64,000 nt of DNA. It comes from Stenopsyche tienmushanensis (taxonomy: Eukaryota; Arthropoda; Insecta; Trichoptera; Stenopsychidae). The stretch is taken from contig WACJ01000132.1 of assembly GCA_008973525.1 (NCBI GenBank), forward strand, positions 310,001 to 374,000, in the 5' to 3' direction. The notes beneath the pieces were generated by a model that worked only from the letters and a program-made list of their open reading frames with translations, ran no database searches and was not told the DNA's origin. The translations under genes and the position numbers were made by a program. Positions 1 through 12,429 of this stretch are shown piece by piece; position 1 is the first letter of the stretch; each line of letters starts with the position of its first letter.

Positions 1-1135
1 AAGTTCACGCGATTTAAACGTATTCAGCTCTCGAGACTTTCACACATTAAAAATATATTTGGCACGATCTGACACCGTGATCGCGGTTTCATAATAATGT
101 CATCTTATCCGAGGAAGCCGTGAGAAAATGTCTGATTAAAATTTGCGGAAATAAATGGCGAGACTTTTTTTTGGTTGTCAATATTTTGCCAAGATAAGGA
201 GGAATGTTTACACAATTAGCCATCCATAATGGGAGGGGTCAATGGGGTTTTCAATATAAAGACAAATTGCAGTCTTATGTTTTCTATGCGAACCGATTAA
301 TTATAGCGGATTGTTTACGCCGATTTAATTGCACATGTACAATTACAGATTCACGTGTTTGATATGGCCCGTTCATATCTGATAGGAGATATGTTATTCG
401 AGATAGACGTGAAATCAAAGCTATTAATATCGAGGGAATAGATAAATGTAAATATTTAGGCAGCGTTCCTTGATTGGTCGCTTGTTAGGGCAATCATGAT
501 CTGGAATGATCAAACAATGGAGAGCTAACCGTACCCAAGATAGCAGCATCCATCATCTTCGACAGTCGATTACTGGATGGAATTCTAAAGCCCTTTGAGT
601 TAGGCAACGCGAAGAAAAAAATATGCTTTTAATTTCAACAGCTGTGCGTGGGCCAGTGGGTAATTTGTTTGCTTACATCCGTTCTTTGATTGGTTTGAAG
701 AAGATCGTTGTCAGCAAATTGAAAGTCAAAAGTAGTAAGATGGTGCATCTTATGGAAGAAAAAATGATCTACTTCAATCATGATTGACGGACAGACAGGA
801 GCCCTTATTTATCATATTAATGCTTGATTGGTTCTTATTTGGTATCATCATTTATGGTATATTCGTATAATGTTAAATGAAGATGCATATATTAACTTGT
901 TAAATATGATCAATCCGCTGATGAGTAATCCCGCATATGTTGCGACCGGATCTAGTGATACAGAAAGAGTATTTCATGTAGAGCTGTAAAGGTACCCCTA
1001 CACGTCTAAATATTCTCAGATATTGTAAAAAAATATTTTATTATTTAGTCGCGTTTAAATTCAATTTACACAAAGAATCACTTGTATTTCTATAAAGGAA
1101 TACAACATTTGAACGCTCTTTTACTAATACAAAAT
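1..1135. other. Intergenic, no gene seen
   Basis: AT-rich sequence without a long open frame, recognisable transposon end or RNA gene. I see nothing supportable here before the mariner terminus. Confidence 0.5.
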
Positions 1136-1966
1136 ATTAGGTTGTCCCATAAGTTTCTTTCGCAAATGAACACAGATCTAATCATAGACATGGTTGAAGA
1201 AAACCCGCGATATACTGTTTGCGAAATAGCTAACAAGTTAGAAATTCCACGAACATCCGTCCATAATCATCGGACAAAATTGGGCTACATCAATCGTTCA
1301 GATGTGTGGCTTCCTCATGAACTGACTGACTCAAATAAACTTCAGCATATTTCAACATGCGATCTTCTTCTCCAACAATATTTTTTTTTTGAATTTGTCT
1401 TTGGCCAACCTTTTTTGAAGAGACTTGTCACTGGAGATGATCCTATGATGACTCTATGTGAATATCCAACGTAAATGGTCTTGGACCAAGGATACAGAAG
1501 CTTTAACTGTAGCTAAACCTGGCCTACATCAAAAAAAAGTTTTGCTATGCATTTGGTGGAATTGGAAGAGGGTAGTTTATTATGAGCTACTTCAGCAAGA
1601 TGAAACGATCAATTCAACAAAATATTGTTTCCAACGTTGTCCAGACGAGACGTTGTTTTTCATCCTCCATACTCTCCGGACATTGCCCCTTCAGAATATA
1701 ATTTATTTCTTACATTGAAAAATTCTTTACGTGGTAAAAATTTTAATTCAAAAAAATGATATAAAAATGTACCTTGATCATTATTTTGCCAACAAACCTG
1801 GGAAATTTTGGCAAGAAGGCATTATGAGGCTTCCGGAGAAATGGAAAAAGGTAATAGAACAGAATGGATCATATATTATTCAATAAAATTTGATGTAATA
1901 CAATTTATTGTTTATTTTTTTCTAGTATATGAAAACGAAAGAAACTTATGGGACACCCTAATATAT
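1136..1966 (+). mobile_element. Mariner element with both terminal repeats and a broken transposase
   Basis: The ends are inverted repeats of about 26 bp (left TTAGGTTGTCCCATAAGTTT, mirrored at about 1939-1965), each next to a TA as expected for mariner. Inside are successive mariner transposase pieces in different frames: an N-terminal helix-turn-helix part (about 1168-1340), then residues around RLVTGDD, then KVLLCIWWNWK and YYELLQQDETINS in another frame (1458-1620), then FHPPYSPDIAPSEYNLF with the third catalytic Asp region (about 1651-1715), and finally PEKWKKVIEQNG near 1838-1865. Changes of frame and a shortened middle show it is dead. Subfamily is not resolved from the sequence alone. 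Confidence 0.9.
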
Positions 1967-2037
1967 TTAAAATCAGTCGCTTACCAAAAGTGATTCTATT
2001 TGAAACGCTATTATGGAGCCCAACAATATCAACAGTG

Positions 2038-2260
2038 TTAACCCTTTGAGGAGTATTTGCGCGTATTTGCGATTGAATTCAAGTGATTTCAAGTGTATTG
2101 TTTATGTTTACGCAAAGAAATGAAAGAATATTATGTGCTATCGACAGTGTTTATTTATTTATATACAAGTTTCATACACGCTGCGCGGTACTGACAGATA
2201 AGTGGGTTTGATAGTCAAGATAAGACAAAACAATTTCTAGCTGTAGTTCAACGTCTATAT
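2038..2260. repeat. TTAA-flanked MITE family, copy 1 (partial)
   Basis: Begins TTAACCCTTTGAGGAG and shares its inner sequence ('AAAGAAATGAAAGAATATT', 'GTGCTATCGACAGTG', 'TTCATACACGCTGCG') with copies near 13330, 27835 and 34129. The TTAA start and CCCTTT terminus are typical of piggyBac-type non-autonomous elements. The right terminus is not clear in this copy. Confidence 0.6.
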
Positions 2261-4114
2261 ATCGCTACGCCGCATATTTGGCGGAAAATAATCTTTTTTT
2301 TGCTCCTAGCCGTTTCATACTTTTTCGTCTTGTATTGACTGTGATCTTCTTATATATGTATATTCAGATTCAAATCCTTCCTATGGTCAGTTAGTTCATT
2401 GTGCGAATAAATTCGGGAGATTGGTAGCATTTTCGATTGATAATTTCGAGCAAATGATTAATCAAGTCGGTCATGGCCGCCTATAAATGGCCAATTTGCA
2501 ACAATAATAAAAATGATGACAATTTAAAACGTTCAATATAAAGATTGAGCACATCGAGTTCGAATTATGCGTTTTCCAGGAAATCGCATAAAAATATCCA
2601 AGCTTATCTTCGGAATGATTCGATTTTTTTTTCTATTTTATAATTTGTAATCCAAATCTTTTGAGATTTATGGAAGTATACGACTCATCGACTTCGTTGA
2701 AAACTGTATGAGTGTTCTTTGTCTTTTATTTTTAATCATGTCGTCATGAATTTCTTTGTGTTTAAGACATTTTTTGTTGATTATAGCGGTTCGCTTTTAT
2801 TATTTAATATAGGGTGGAAATCGTCAATATCTTTATAATCATTTACGTTTGATAAATTTGCTTAAAACCATAACTTAAAATCGTTTATAAGGGATGCGGA
2901 TAATATTGTTTTTTACCTCAAATACTCGACGAAATCGTTTGTATTATGTTATTTTTGTTATTTTGTTTGGTCAAGTTATATATTTTCATTCAAATGTAAT
3001 TCAAATTTAATGCAATTTCGGTTATTCAAAGCAATGGGATTGATTTTATTTATCGGGTTGCCTTGGCGCACAGACTGGACAGCGTCCTTTGCTGCATCGC
3101 CAAAGATCAAGAACGCTTCAATTTTCCGTCAACTTTGGTCAGTCTGGACTCGACTGATTCTTCAGTGCTTGAAGGCTTATCTTTCACGTTTGTTGTGGTG
3201 CTTTTGGGTCAAAACCCCGAGAGATAGATCACAATATAGAGGGTAATAGAAATGACCTTATCATTTTCACGCAGCGGTCGACTGAATCTTGACACCGTGT
3301 GGCATCGTGCCTCTTTATTTATTTTTAACTCTTCGATTTACCATTCTGCTGATTGGGGTCAGATCTGGTGACCTCCTCGTTATCTGGTCTGCATATGAAA
3401 AACAATTCGGGCAGAACCAACACGTGAGTGTTGGATATCCACGCAAACGACTGGCCGTCTTTCGTTTGCGGGATGATGTTATGCAAGAAGCGATTGCATC
3501 GCCACAACGCGTTAGAACGATCTCCTGCTGGCCAAAGAGATAGAATATCCAGTATCTATGTATGTCATCTGAATTTTCATTATTTGTATTATTTTATATT
3601 CAGGCATCCGAGATTAAAAAAATAATCGCTTGGATCACGTTAAGAAAAATCCATTGAAAATATGATTTCCAGATAGTCATCGATCAAATTGCCACCATTT
3701 AACAATAAAGAAAATATTTATTAGATCAGTCGTTCATCGATATATTTAAATGCTTTGTATTTAAAATGCATACCTTTATAATATTAGAGCGTATCACATG
3801 AACGTTCGGATTTCTTTGGTTAGGATTAAAACGCTACTTCTTTTTACAAAACAGAATTTAATCGATCAAAATAATCACTATTAGCTTCAAGAGCATTTTC
3901 CCAACGGAAATCTTAATTATTTATTGCATTTTTACAAAAGTTCACACTTTTATAACCAATAAATTAATATATTGTAATTATGTATTATGCCCTTTTATAA
4001 AATGATTTATAAATGGGATTTTATCATACGAATTATCAATGAAGAACACACCTCCAAGCGACTCAGTTTTTGGCCTTTTGCTAATTCATACGGCATTTTT
4101 TTTATTTAAGCGAG
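2261..4114. other. Intergenic, mostly unassigned
   Basis: No coding exon with a recognisable domain. Open frames at 3010-3246 and 3289-3543 have no family features and overlap in several frames. The stretch 3790-3970 resembles 27725-27825 (shared 'CACATGAACGTT' and 'CACACTTTTA..AACCAATAAATT'), so it belongs to a dispersed repeat of unknown class. Confidence 0.4.
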
Positions 4115-4327
4115 ATGACAAGAAATGGATTACAATCACAAACAAGTTTTTCACAAATCGATTTTTCTTCAAAACCTCTTGATGATATTTCTTCCTGCTT
4201 TCAAAGCGATTTGAACTCATACGATAAAAGTAAGCGGAAATCTTTTATTGACGCCGTTCTGTTGAAAGTCATAGAAAACAATATAAATAGCAACAATGAC
4301 TTCGTATTTAAATACAATAAGTTGTAA
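4115..4327 (+). CDS. Small open frame of unknown function, possibly a BESS-motif fragment
   Basis: Seventy codons, hydrophilic, Ser/Asn/Lys-rich. The C-terminal half (SDLNSYDKSKRKSFIDAVLL) is faintly like the BESS helix pair found at the C-terminus of MADF-BESS proteins, including transposon-associated ones: alternating hydrophobics, then a basic run, then a second amphipathic helix. There is no MADF domain upstream and no visible splice partner. It may be the last exon of a lost transposon accessory gene or a chance frame. Confidence 0.2.
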   Translation: MTRNGLQSQTSFSQIDFSSKPLDDISSCFQSDLNSYDKSKRKSFIDAVLLKVIENNINSNNDFVFKYNKL

Positions 4328-4612
4328 AATATTGCACAGAAACTTTCTCAATCACGGTTGATCTTTGACTTACTGAAATACCGAATCTTCATGTGAAACT
4401 ATGAACTAAATTTTTGAAAGTAGCATTTTTCTGGTGGTAATCGGTTCCTAATCTTAATTTTTCACAACAAAAAGTGCAGCTTCATATATGTAGCTATTAA
4501 TAAATTCATAGTTTAACAAAAAAATTAATTTATTCTTCATTTTGGATAAAACTCCCCATTTTTTGGAGAAATACAAGGCATAAAAAATTCAGGTTATCTT
4601 GATATTATCTCT

Positions 4613-4945
4613 CTGTTTGTTCGTATGTAATGCTCTGCCATACCGTTCGATTGTGATAAAAATTCGTCCACTTATTGCTAAAGATTGCGCGAGTAACATA
4701 AGCATAGCTCAATATATAAAAATCAATGTTTGTTTGTCTGTATTTAATGCGATTCCATACCGTTGATCCGATTGCAATTAAACTTTGATAACTTACTGTT
4801 TATACATGCGGGAATAATATTGGCATAGTATGGATGCACCATGTTGGCGCATATTGGTCTGGTGAAATGAAGTTTGGACTGCGTGCACAATACGATGCAT
4901 GCCAGGTATTCGCTAATTAGTTATAAAAATGTATATTAATTGTAT
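4613..4945 (+). repeat. Dispersed repeat with two tandem units of about 115 bp
   Basis: Two similar units follow each other (about 4613-4709 and 4728-4830). Each has a 'TTTGTTTGTYTGTATT' opening, a central 'CCATACCGTT..GATTG' motif and an '..ATAAGCATAG / ATTGGCATAG' close. The trailing part 'GGCGCATATTGGTCTGGTGA' (about 4844-4865) is found reversed near 36970-37000, and the unit core is found reversed near 15710-15760, 37050-37110 and 37170-37215. This layout resembles widespread arthropod repeats, sometimes classed as Helitron-like, but I see no diagnostic end. Confidence 0.5.
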
Positions 4946-6917
4946 GGCAATTAATAAACATTTTTACTATTAATTTTTTTGAGAAACTTTGGCAACTCAT
5001 CCTGCCCCGGAAAATCAAGTTTGGGTCGCGTCCCATTGATTAAGAGCCCCTGTGTTAAATCTTTAAATCAAAGTTATGCGTAACCATAAGGTAATATATT
5101 GTTGTTGTATCGAATTATAATAAAAGTATTTTTAAATTGCATTGAGTTTTAGAAGAGTTTACTCCGAATGCAAATAGATTTTGCGAAGAAGCTCAAGCAA
5201 AGGTCAACACGAACATAAATTGTGCATAATGAAGCCTTTACCCTTAAAAACGTCTAAGCATTTTTAATTCAAAACGCTGAAGAATATAAAGTCGTGACGT
5301 GCCAATCATCAAGAGGCGAAGAACCTTTGCAACGTGCAATTTATTGACTTAGGCGACATTTAGCGTCAAATTGAGTTCCGTCATTTTAATATTCTCGAAT
5401 ATCCATCAAGATTCTGTGTCATAATATAGTGGAAAGCTTCAGTAATTAGCTTCAAGCTGTCTATATTCCGAAAGAATATAATAGACAGCATGACAAGCAA
5501 TTGAGCCTCGATTTACGCGGTATTAGTTCATCTCTAATCTGATTGTCTAATCGTATTATCCGGCTATTATTAGTAAATCTGTAATTGGGTATAGATAATC
5601 TCCATGTGTGATTTTTATAATTTTTGGGACCTGTAAACAAATATTACATAAATGCCTTATACCTATAAGAATGAAACTATTTTATAGTCTGCTTTATAGC
5701 TTAATATTGCAATGTTTCGAAATTTACAATAATTCAATCTACCGAAGTCTTAGCAACTTTATATCGAAAATATACTGGTGTTTATTTAATAATAATCAAC
5801 ATAACTACTTGTAGACAAAAAAGCAACTTTTGCTAGATTTTAATTTAATGCTGATATGAGCAATTATTCAGGTTTAAAACATTGTTATTAATGTTCGCAA
5901 TATTTTTTTCCATTGGCTGAATTTGGATTCAAATCTTGATTTAAATATATCCATTAATGATTTTATTTTCTTTAGAAGAATCATAGTTGAACGGACTCTT
6001 ATATCGCAGAGGTTTGGTTTTCAGGCCTGAAAAAATTACCAGCATTCCCATTCTTGACGATAGATAAAACTTTTATGGCATTTTTGCCTCGTGGCCATAT
6101 TCCATTCATTACAATGCGCGCAATTAGCATTAAATTTATGCAAAATTGTTGCATATTTATAGCTTTAAATGAATACCTCAAAGCAATATGCATTTTGTGC
6201 CGTCAAAGTAATAGAAAATCGTGACTATCGTAAAAGTGCCGTTAAATAATTCATTTGAATATCTGTGCTCAGATTTGACAGACAAACGGTCGTTAAATAG
6301 AAAGCCCGTCGTAATGATGGTTAAAATGATTCCTTTGAAGTCGCGAGATTCCGCCCACACCTTCAAATATAAAGGACAATCATCAGGTCCTGGATTCGAT
6401 CTATAAGCTATGAGCATTAAGAATGCTATAAGTTCAAAGGCTCAATTTGATTTTTATCAGATTCAGTTGAGACTTATGAAAGCATTTGGTTGTTAGGGAC
6501 GGTTCGAGTATTTGGGGGCTCCAAAAATAAATTCTGCAAGCCCTGTCAACAACGTATATTATTAGACGCCATTCCTCGGAGTTACGCACTTGATTTATAT
6601 AATAAACACTTTAATATATTTTTACATGCAGGTCGATAAAGTAGACTGCTGCAATATCGCACGACATTCCATATAATACCACAATGGAGGCTTAGTGCCA
6701 GCTTAAATCAGCTATTGTCATTTGTGTCCGTTTAAAGTCGTTGCATTGTGATAAATAGTACTAAAATATTTATTCGTGATATGCCCTTTGGAAGTTAAAT
6801 TAAGCGGCATTGTGATATTGCACAATGGATTATTTATTATATTTAAATTGTCATTTTTGGTCCAATTATGTTGGGTCGATATAGCTATGTGAATTTTAAA
6901 TTAATTTTTGAATTTTA
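4946..6917. other. Intergenic, nothing assigned
   Basis: AT-rich. Overlapping short open frames on both strands at 5999-6417 lack domain features and are probably accidental. Confidence 0.4.
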
Positions 6918-7652
6918 TTGCATTAGACCATCCTGGGATTAGTCCCGGGATCCCGAGATTGGGATTTTAAATGATCCCGAGACTGGGACCATTTTTTTAA
7001 TATAAAAAAAAATTCAAACATCGAGTGTTTCGTCATTTAGTCTGGATCTAGTTTTGGTAGCCAAGCAACCTGCTGCTGAAAATGCACCACATTCGTTGAA
7101 GGTATCATCATCAGATATTTAAATGCTAGTTCGAGTTGATGACCGCGTGAACCCCGATTTTCGTATAACACCATCAATGTGACTGATAAAATTCCTTTCT
7201 GCTGAGACACGGACTAAAAATCGCAAAATTCCCGATTTCCCGACAAATTATTTATTTCCGTCGCTGCAGTTGAATAGTTATATACTATAATACTGTGATG
7301 TGATTCATAATTATATTACGGAGGAATACAAAAATTATGAACGCCGTATCTATTATATTTCATATCGATATTCCCATTATTAGAGTCGTGGTGTAGTAAA
7401 TACATCACCGGTAGGGAAAGCTTAATATAACAATTATGAAAAACATATATGTACTGTATAAATGTATACATAGATTAGACAGTTACTGCCCCTAGGCGTC
7501 GCCTAAGCTCGTCAATTAGTAGTTACGCCACTGTTTTCGATTTAGTAGCCTTCATCGTGCTTTTCAATCTCGAATTTATCGAGACTAGGTTTACTAATCC
7601 CGGGATTCATAAACACCTAAAACTGTTCGGGATCCCGGGATTGGATTCCCTA
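6918..7652 (-). mobile_element. hAT family A, copy 1 (left end truncated)
   Basis: Shares nearly its whole length with 22868-23690: 'CGGGATCCCGAGATTGGG' near the left, reversed hAT dimerisation-domain codons near 7085-7150, 'CTGCTGAGACACGGACTAAA', 'CCCGATTTCCCGACAAATTA', and the right terminus '..ATCCCGGGATTGGATTCCCTA' at 7652. The transposase relic reads on the minus strand. Compared with the intact-ended copy, the outer left terminal repeat is missing. Confidence 0.8.
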
Positions 7653-7802
7653 GATGCGGGGTCATGCCAAAAATATTTATATCACTTTTTGTCTTAATTG
7701 AAAAAACTATTCATATTCCAGCAATTTTAAGTCATCGATAGGGTAATAGCGATCGTTGTTTGTATTCCTCGTTAGTTTCACAATCGACGATATATCTTTG
7801 CC

Positions 7803-8050
7803 GCAAAAGGCCCTAAAAGAGGACGGAGCGGTTACAAGGTCTATATGTCCAACCGGTCCACTTTTCCGACCGCTGACATAACAAACAAACGCCTCGCGTT
7901 CGGACGCCATACCTGAACATATCTACAGGACGATTACGAACTCTCATTACAAAATGAAGTTTTCCGAAGAAGAATGATCGGATGGGTTGTTTCAATTTTA
8001 CGATCGCTCGAAAATATGGTTGTCTTTATTTTATTTATACTGGCTGGGTT
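7803..8050 (+). repeat. GGACGGAGCGG repeat family, copy 1
   Basis: About 250 bp with the landmarks 'AGAGGACGGAGCGG', 'GTCCAACCGGTCC', 'CGACCGCTGACAT', 'CTCGCGTTCGGACGCCAT', 'GATCGGATGGGTTGTTT' and a tail 'GATCGCTCGAAAATATGGTT'. It recurs near 25105-25345 (reverse), 31738-31850, 42362-42450, 45375-45575 and 61378-61560. The last of these lies inside an hAT-type element, so the family may be end regions of that hAT type. Confidence 0.7.
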
Positions 8051-9415
8051 CATCCGATGTTTAAGCGATAACGAAAAATCGATCACCATTGGTTTTGAGA
8101 TCATTTATAATGATAAAAAATATTTTCAAGCAAAAATAATAAATGTTTAATTTTCATTTTGTATTGGTGATAAAAAAAATGTGTTTCTTGAATCGCGTCT
8201 CGATAGTTGTTTATAAAAGGGCAAGTTTTAAATTTTGATTACTTTTCGGTCATCTTATTATTAAATTAAATAAAAACTAAGCAAATGTCATAAGAAAGTA
8301 GTGACGGTGGTATGCAGTGAAATTTTAAAAATTAATATTAGCAGTTCAATAATATTATTGTAAAGGCGTCTAGACATTTACAAAAAAATCTAATTCTTAA
8401 CTGTCAATCTTAGCTGTCAAAACAATATAGTTCGCAATATCACTAGCAAATTTTCATCATTCACGGTAAGAATTTTCCATAGCCTATATTATGTCAATCC
8501 TTATCATATTTTGTCTATATTTTAAATCTATCAAAATACGTTTCCCAGACAGTGCTGATGTACTATTAGATAAAAACGATAAACAAAAAAATTGCGCCAT
8601 AACACAACGGTTAATAAATAAATCCATAAAAATGATTATTTATGTTGTCGTTCGAATTTTTTTTTTTTGAATTGGTTCAACTATTTAATAATATGAACAC
8701 AAACGAAGATGCCAAAAAATTGTATCGAATCTATTTAAACGCCTCACTCACAATTTTCCATTTACATTTACACTTTTCGTCGTAAACAACATAATAAATT
8801 CTGCCATAGTATTGCATCATCGTCTTATATTTTTTTGTGAAATTGGCACAAGCAAAAAAAGTTTTATAAAATGGTGCAAATTGAATTCAATCCATGTCTT
8901 GTGGTTGGAATTATATTCAAATTTAAATCGGCAATGGTAATTTTTTGACGTATAAATCACGCGATTTATCGTCCTTATATTAATGTGATGAATCGATTTG
9001 CCAAAAAAATGCAGTTGCAGTTTTTATAATGGTTTATTAAATAGTTTGATAAATATGGTCGCTTGATAGTTTATTGCAAATTCTTGAAATTCTGACAGGG
9101 ATGGATTTATCGGTGGTCTGATTGCGATCAAGAATAGGGCCTCGTGCTCACAAGGGCATTCAAAATTTAAAAATAGCAGTAATTCGTGTCTAGCTTTGCC
9201 CGGGATTTAAAATATTTAAAAAAAATCTAAATTCATCCGAAACAGCCAGCATTAAATACTCCCTGGGTTAATAAAATATTTTAAATATTGATTTAATTTC
9301 ATCAAAGGATTCGGGATTGCTTAGGGAATCATGATTTATATATTTTTTTAAATTTCCAGGTAATAAAAAAAAGTACAAAAGGATCAACATTAAAGATAAA
9401 CTGCCTACATGTAAC
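8051..9415. other. Intergenic, nothing assigned
   Basis: AT-rich, many homopolymer runs, no recognisable frame, RNA or transposon terminus. Confidence 0.4.
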
Positions 9416-9488
9416 CTGTAGGTAGTCCCGCGGTTAATCGGCTGGACTCGTAATTTAATCGTCTTGGGTTCGAATCCTACAGGAGGTG
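9416..9488 (+). tRNA. Decayed tRNA-Thr(CGU)-like sequence or SINE head
   Basis: An A box (9423-9441, TAGTCCCGCGGTTAATCGG) and a B box (9467-9477, GGTTCGAATCC) start 44 bases apart, as in a tRNA. In that register positions 32-38 read CTCGTAA: U33, anticodon CGU, A37. The T arm is nearly intact. The acceptor stem (9416-9422 against 9481-9487) and D stem do not pair, and the anticodon stem is partly lost. So this is a tRNA pseudogene or the tRNA-derived head of a SINE rather than a working tRNA. I saw no second copy, which weakens the SINE reading. Confidence 0.6.
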
Positions 9489-10639
9489 TGGCTGGCGACC
9501 ACTTTTTTAAAAACATATGTACGCCATGAAAAACCATCTCAAAATGGTTGATACTGGTCCCATAAAAGGGATTGCTAAAAGTCACCTCAAAAGTAAATAG
9601 ACATATTAAAAGCTTTCTAGTGAAGCCCGGGGGGGGGGAGGGGAGGTGGAGAATAATCGCAATAGTACGAAATAGCTGTTTTTGTATTTTGAAATCTATT
9701 TTTGATATAAATAAATCATTTTTTTATGCAATCGGGTTAAAGAAAATAACTCCGTAGCTTCCACGGTCCCAAGACCTGACACCACTGGATTTCTTTATCT
9801 GGATTTCTTATTTTTAAAAGGGCAAATATATTCGAATATCGAATATTCAAACATTCAATTGGGACCCCAAACTCTGGCGTTGCATTCTTAACATTTATAT
9901 CGGTTTGGTTATTGTTTTTGCACTGGTAAAAAATAATGGTTTTCAGATTCGTTCCGGTTCAGAGCCCAGTTATCTTTTCCATTTAGATTATGTTTTTTAT
10001 GATATCTATATCGGTTCGATTACGGTTTTCGTTCCCCGGTAAAATAATTGTTTAACGGGTTTAATTAGTTTTCAGTTTCATTCCGGTTCAAAGTCCCGGA
10101 GGTAATACTCCCTGCTCGGCTCTCCATATGCGCGGTTTCCTATTACGATTTCATTATTACGCGGCTCTAGTTAATTTAAGGTTTGTATTTCAACCACATT
10201 TTCTATATGATGCGTAAATTTTTTTTTTTTTTTAATTTTTAAACCATGCATTTCAAGGGATGAGTGATTTTTTTGAATTACACGGTGAGCCCCTTAAAAT
10301 TTATAAAATATCTTAAAATGCATCTCTGGGACTATAAAATCAGTTTAAAAACTTGCCAAGTATAACCAAAATCTTATTGAGTTGCTAGTTCGCCCGAGCG
10401 AAAAAGTCCTCGAGTACAAAGGCTTAATATGTAATATTTTTAATTATTTTATCTTGTATTTACATATATATAATATTTGCCGTAGTCGTTTTTTTTTGTA
10501 TCATCTGTCTGTCTGTGAAAATGCTCTGACTATAATAAAAAATGCGAAGCTCACTGGAGCATTTGCAGGAGAGGCTACTGGACTGGGCTTTGCAAAATTA
10601 GAGCTTCAACTTATTAGTTCAATATGATAGACAAAAATA
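9489..10639. other. Unassigned repeat-like region with G-run and hAT-like ends
   Basis: A pure run of ten G at about 9629-9638. The segment 9880-10110 is full of 'CGGTTTGGTT', 'TTCCGGTTCAGAGCCCAG' and 'CCGGTTCAAAGTCCCGG', which resemble termini of hAT elements starting CAGGGCTTTGAACCGG. The reverse of such an end is at about 40160-40183. No complete element can be drawn. Confidence 0.4.
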
Positions 10640-11110
10640 CATTTAAACCTTTTTTTGTGCGGTAGATGTGTTCTGCGAAAAATCGCATAAAAAGAAATCG
10701 CACAAAAAAAGCTATGACTTATATAGAAAAAGTGAAGATGAGTTCCATGGATTTTAAAAACCGCATAACTTTGAAACAGCTATATAAAATATATCAAAAT
10801 CGCATAAAAAAATTAATAAAAAATAGGAAAACAATAAGGCAATTAAAAAATAACATTTTTGGTAAAATTTAAAGGACGTCTTGCATCATTGGTAAAATTT
10901 TAAGAAAGTCTGACATCTGGCATCTCAAATGCCAGATATCCACTGGAGAAATACTAATTATTATATATTACAAACTATCATCCTGTATGATAATTTTTGT
11001 TGCGATTACAAAATATCTCGATACATGCTCTTTATGAAATAAAAAACAAACAAAAAAAAATGCTTTTAAAAAAAACCGCATAACTTCGAAATCGCACAAA
11101 ACGAGGTTTG
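10640..11110 (+). mobile_element. MITE family 'CGCATAAAA', copy 1
   Basis: Begins 'TTTAAACCTTTTTTTGTGCG' and ends 'CATAACTTCGAAATCGCACA', so the outer ends are imperfect inverted repeats around TTTTTGTGCG. The interior repeats the motifs 'AATCGCATAAAA' and 'AAAACCGCATAACTT'. Homologous to 20749-21069 and, reversed, 48770-49436. The open frames in it are low-complexity Lys/Asn/Arg runs with no domain. Confidence 0.7.
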
Positions 11111-12082
11111 AGTTAATAGAAGAAATCAAAGTGGAGGGAAATTTAATACTATTTTCTGTTTTCATCACATTTTTCTGTTTACTGTTACTATATTTTATTT
11201 TATTGTTCAAAATTATCTTGTAGAGTAAAACACATGATTTTTCATAGATTTTTGATGCATTTTTGCGAATTTCATCCCCATTCAATAATTTTTCAATCAC
11301 AATACAAATTAATTTTAGTCCAATGAATGGTGTTTTTTTCCCACGACTACTTTAGTTATATCTGTGTAATTATACACAAATTCGCAGGGTAACTTTCAAC
11401 AGAAATAAATTCAATTGTGCATATAAATTTATAAATAATGCATTTCGTGACGTTAACAAATTTCGCAATAAAACACATGACTTGCAGTGGCATCAAAGGC
11501 ATGGCGATTTATTATTCTGGTAATGGCGGCACTCGAATTTATTTCGCTGATTGTTTCGACGAAAGTTGGCATCGTGGGTCACTTTGTGTCATCCGAGGAC
11601 AATAAAATATATTTTTTCATGGTGTCTTGTGATCTGAATTTTGATAGCGGTCTTATTAAGCGCACACATGGGGCTCGTCGGCCTGGTGTGGATGATTTTG
11701 ATCAAAGTATTGTTTGTGAGCTGTGCACGTCCGTCTGAAATCATGATTGGTCGCCGTAGATGCAGTTGTCTGAAGATGAATGCATCTTATGCGAGATGAA
11801 TGCACGTGCCCATGGACCGTGACCTAGAAATCGTAGACAGATGAAGATTGCGTCGTTGTCTTCAAGGTTTATTCTGCTTTCATAATGCGCATATATTCTA
11901 GATATATCAGGGAAAAATGAGGGCGATGAAAATATTTGATAATGCACATTGATTCAAGATTATTTTTTAATGATTAAAGTTGGGCAGGGTCATCTATGAT
12001 TGATCAGATTTGCAACAATCATCAAAATGTCTTTCAAAGATAATGATAATTTCACCGCCTACATATAGTTCTTCTCCTACAC
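11111..12082. other. Intergenic, nothing assigned
   Basis: Contains an open frame at 11487-11738 with a hydrophobic N-terminal stretch (IILVMAALEFISLIV) but no recognisable family. It is most likely accidental. Confidence 0.35.
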
Positions 12083-12429
12083 TAACACATTCCGGTCGGG
12101 TTACATTTATGCGCGTTGTTAGTGTACTTCGATAACCGCGACTGTACGCCTTTTACGCCCATGTGATTCATTGGTTTTAACTCGTTGATCAGTAACCGCG
12201 CATTAATGCGTTTGGACACAAGACACTCGTACATCGGTGGCAAAGTCGTGCTGTAAAGATGCCCCTATATATCAAAATATTCTCAAATATTGCAAAAACC
12301 AATATATAGGCTCTTCATTTTCAATGCCGTGCTTCTATTTCTAATACAGTATTATTATTTATTCAAATAATTATTTCAAACATTACATTTACGATCTCTT
12401 TTATTCTTTTTCTTTCTTTTCGTTTCCTC

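Noticed and set aside
10382..10872. Small frames suggesting short peptides
   Set aside because: The second lies in the 'CGCATAAAA' MITE and is a Lys/Asn/Arg-rich reading of its motif array; the first has no family features.
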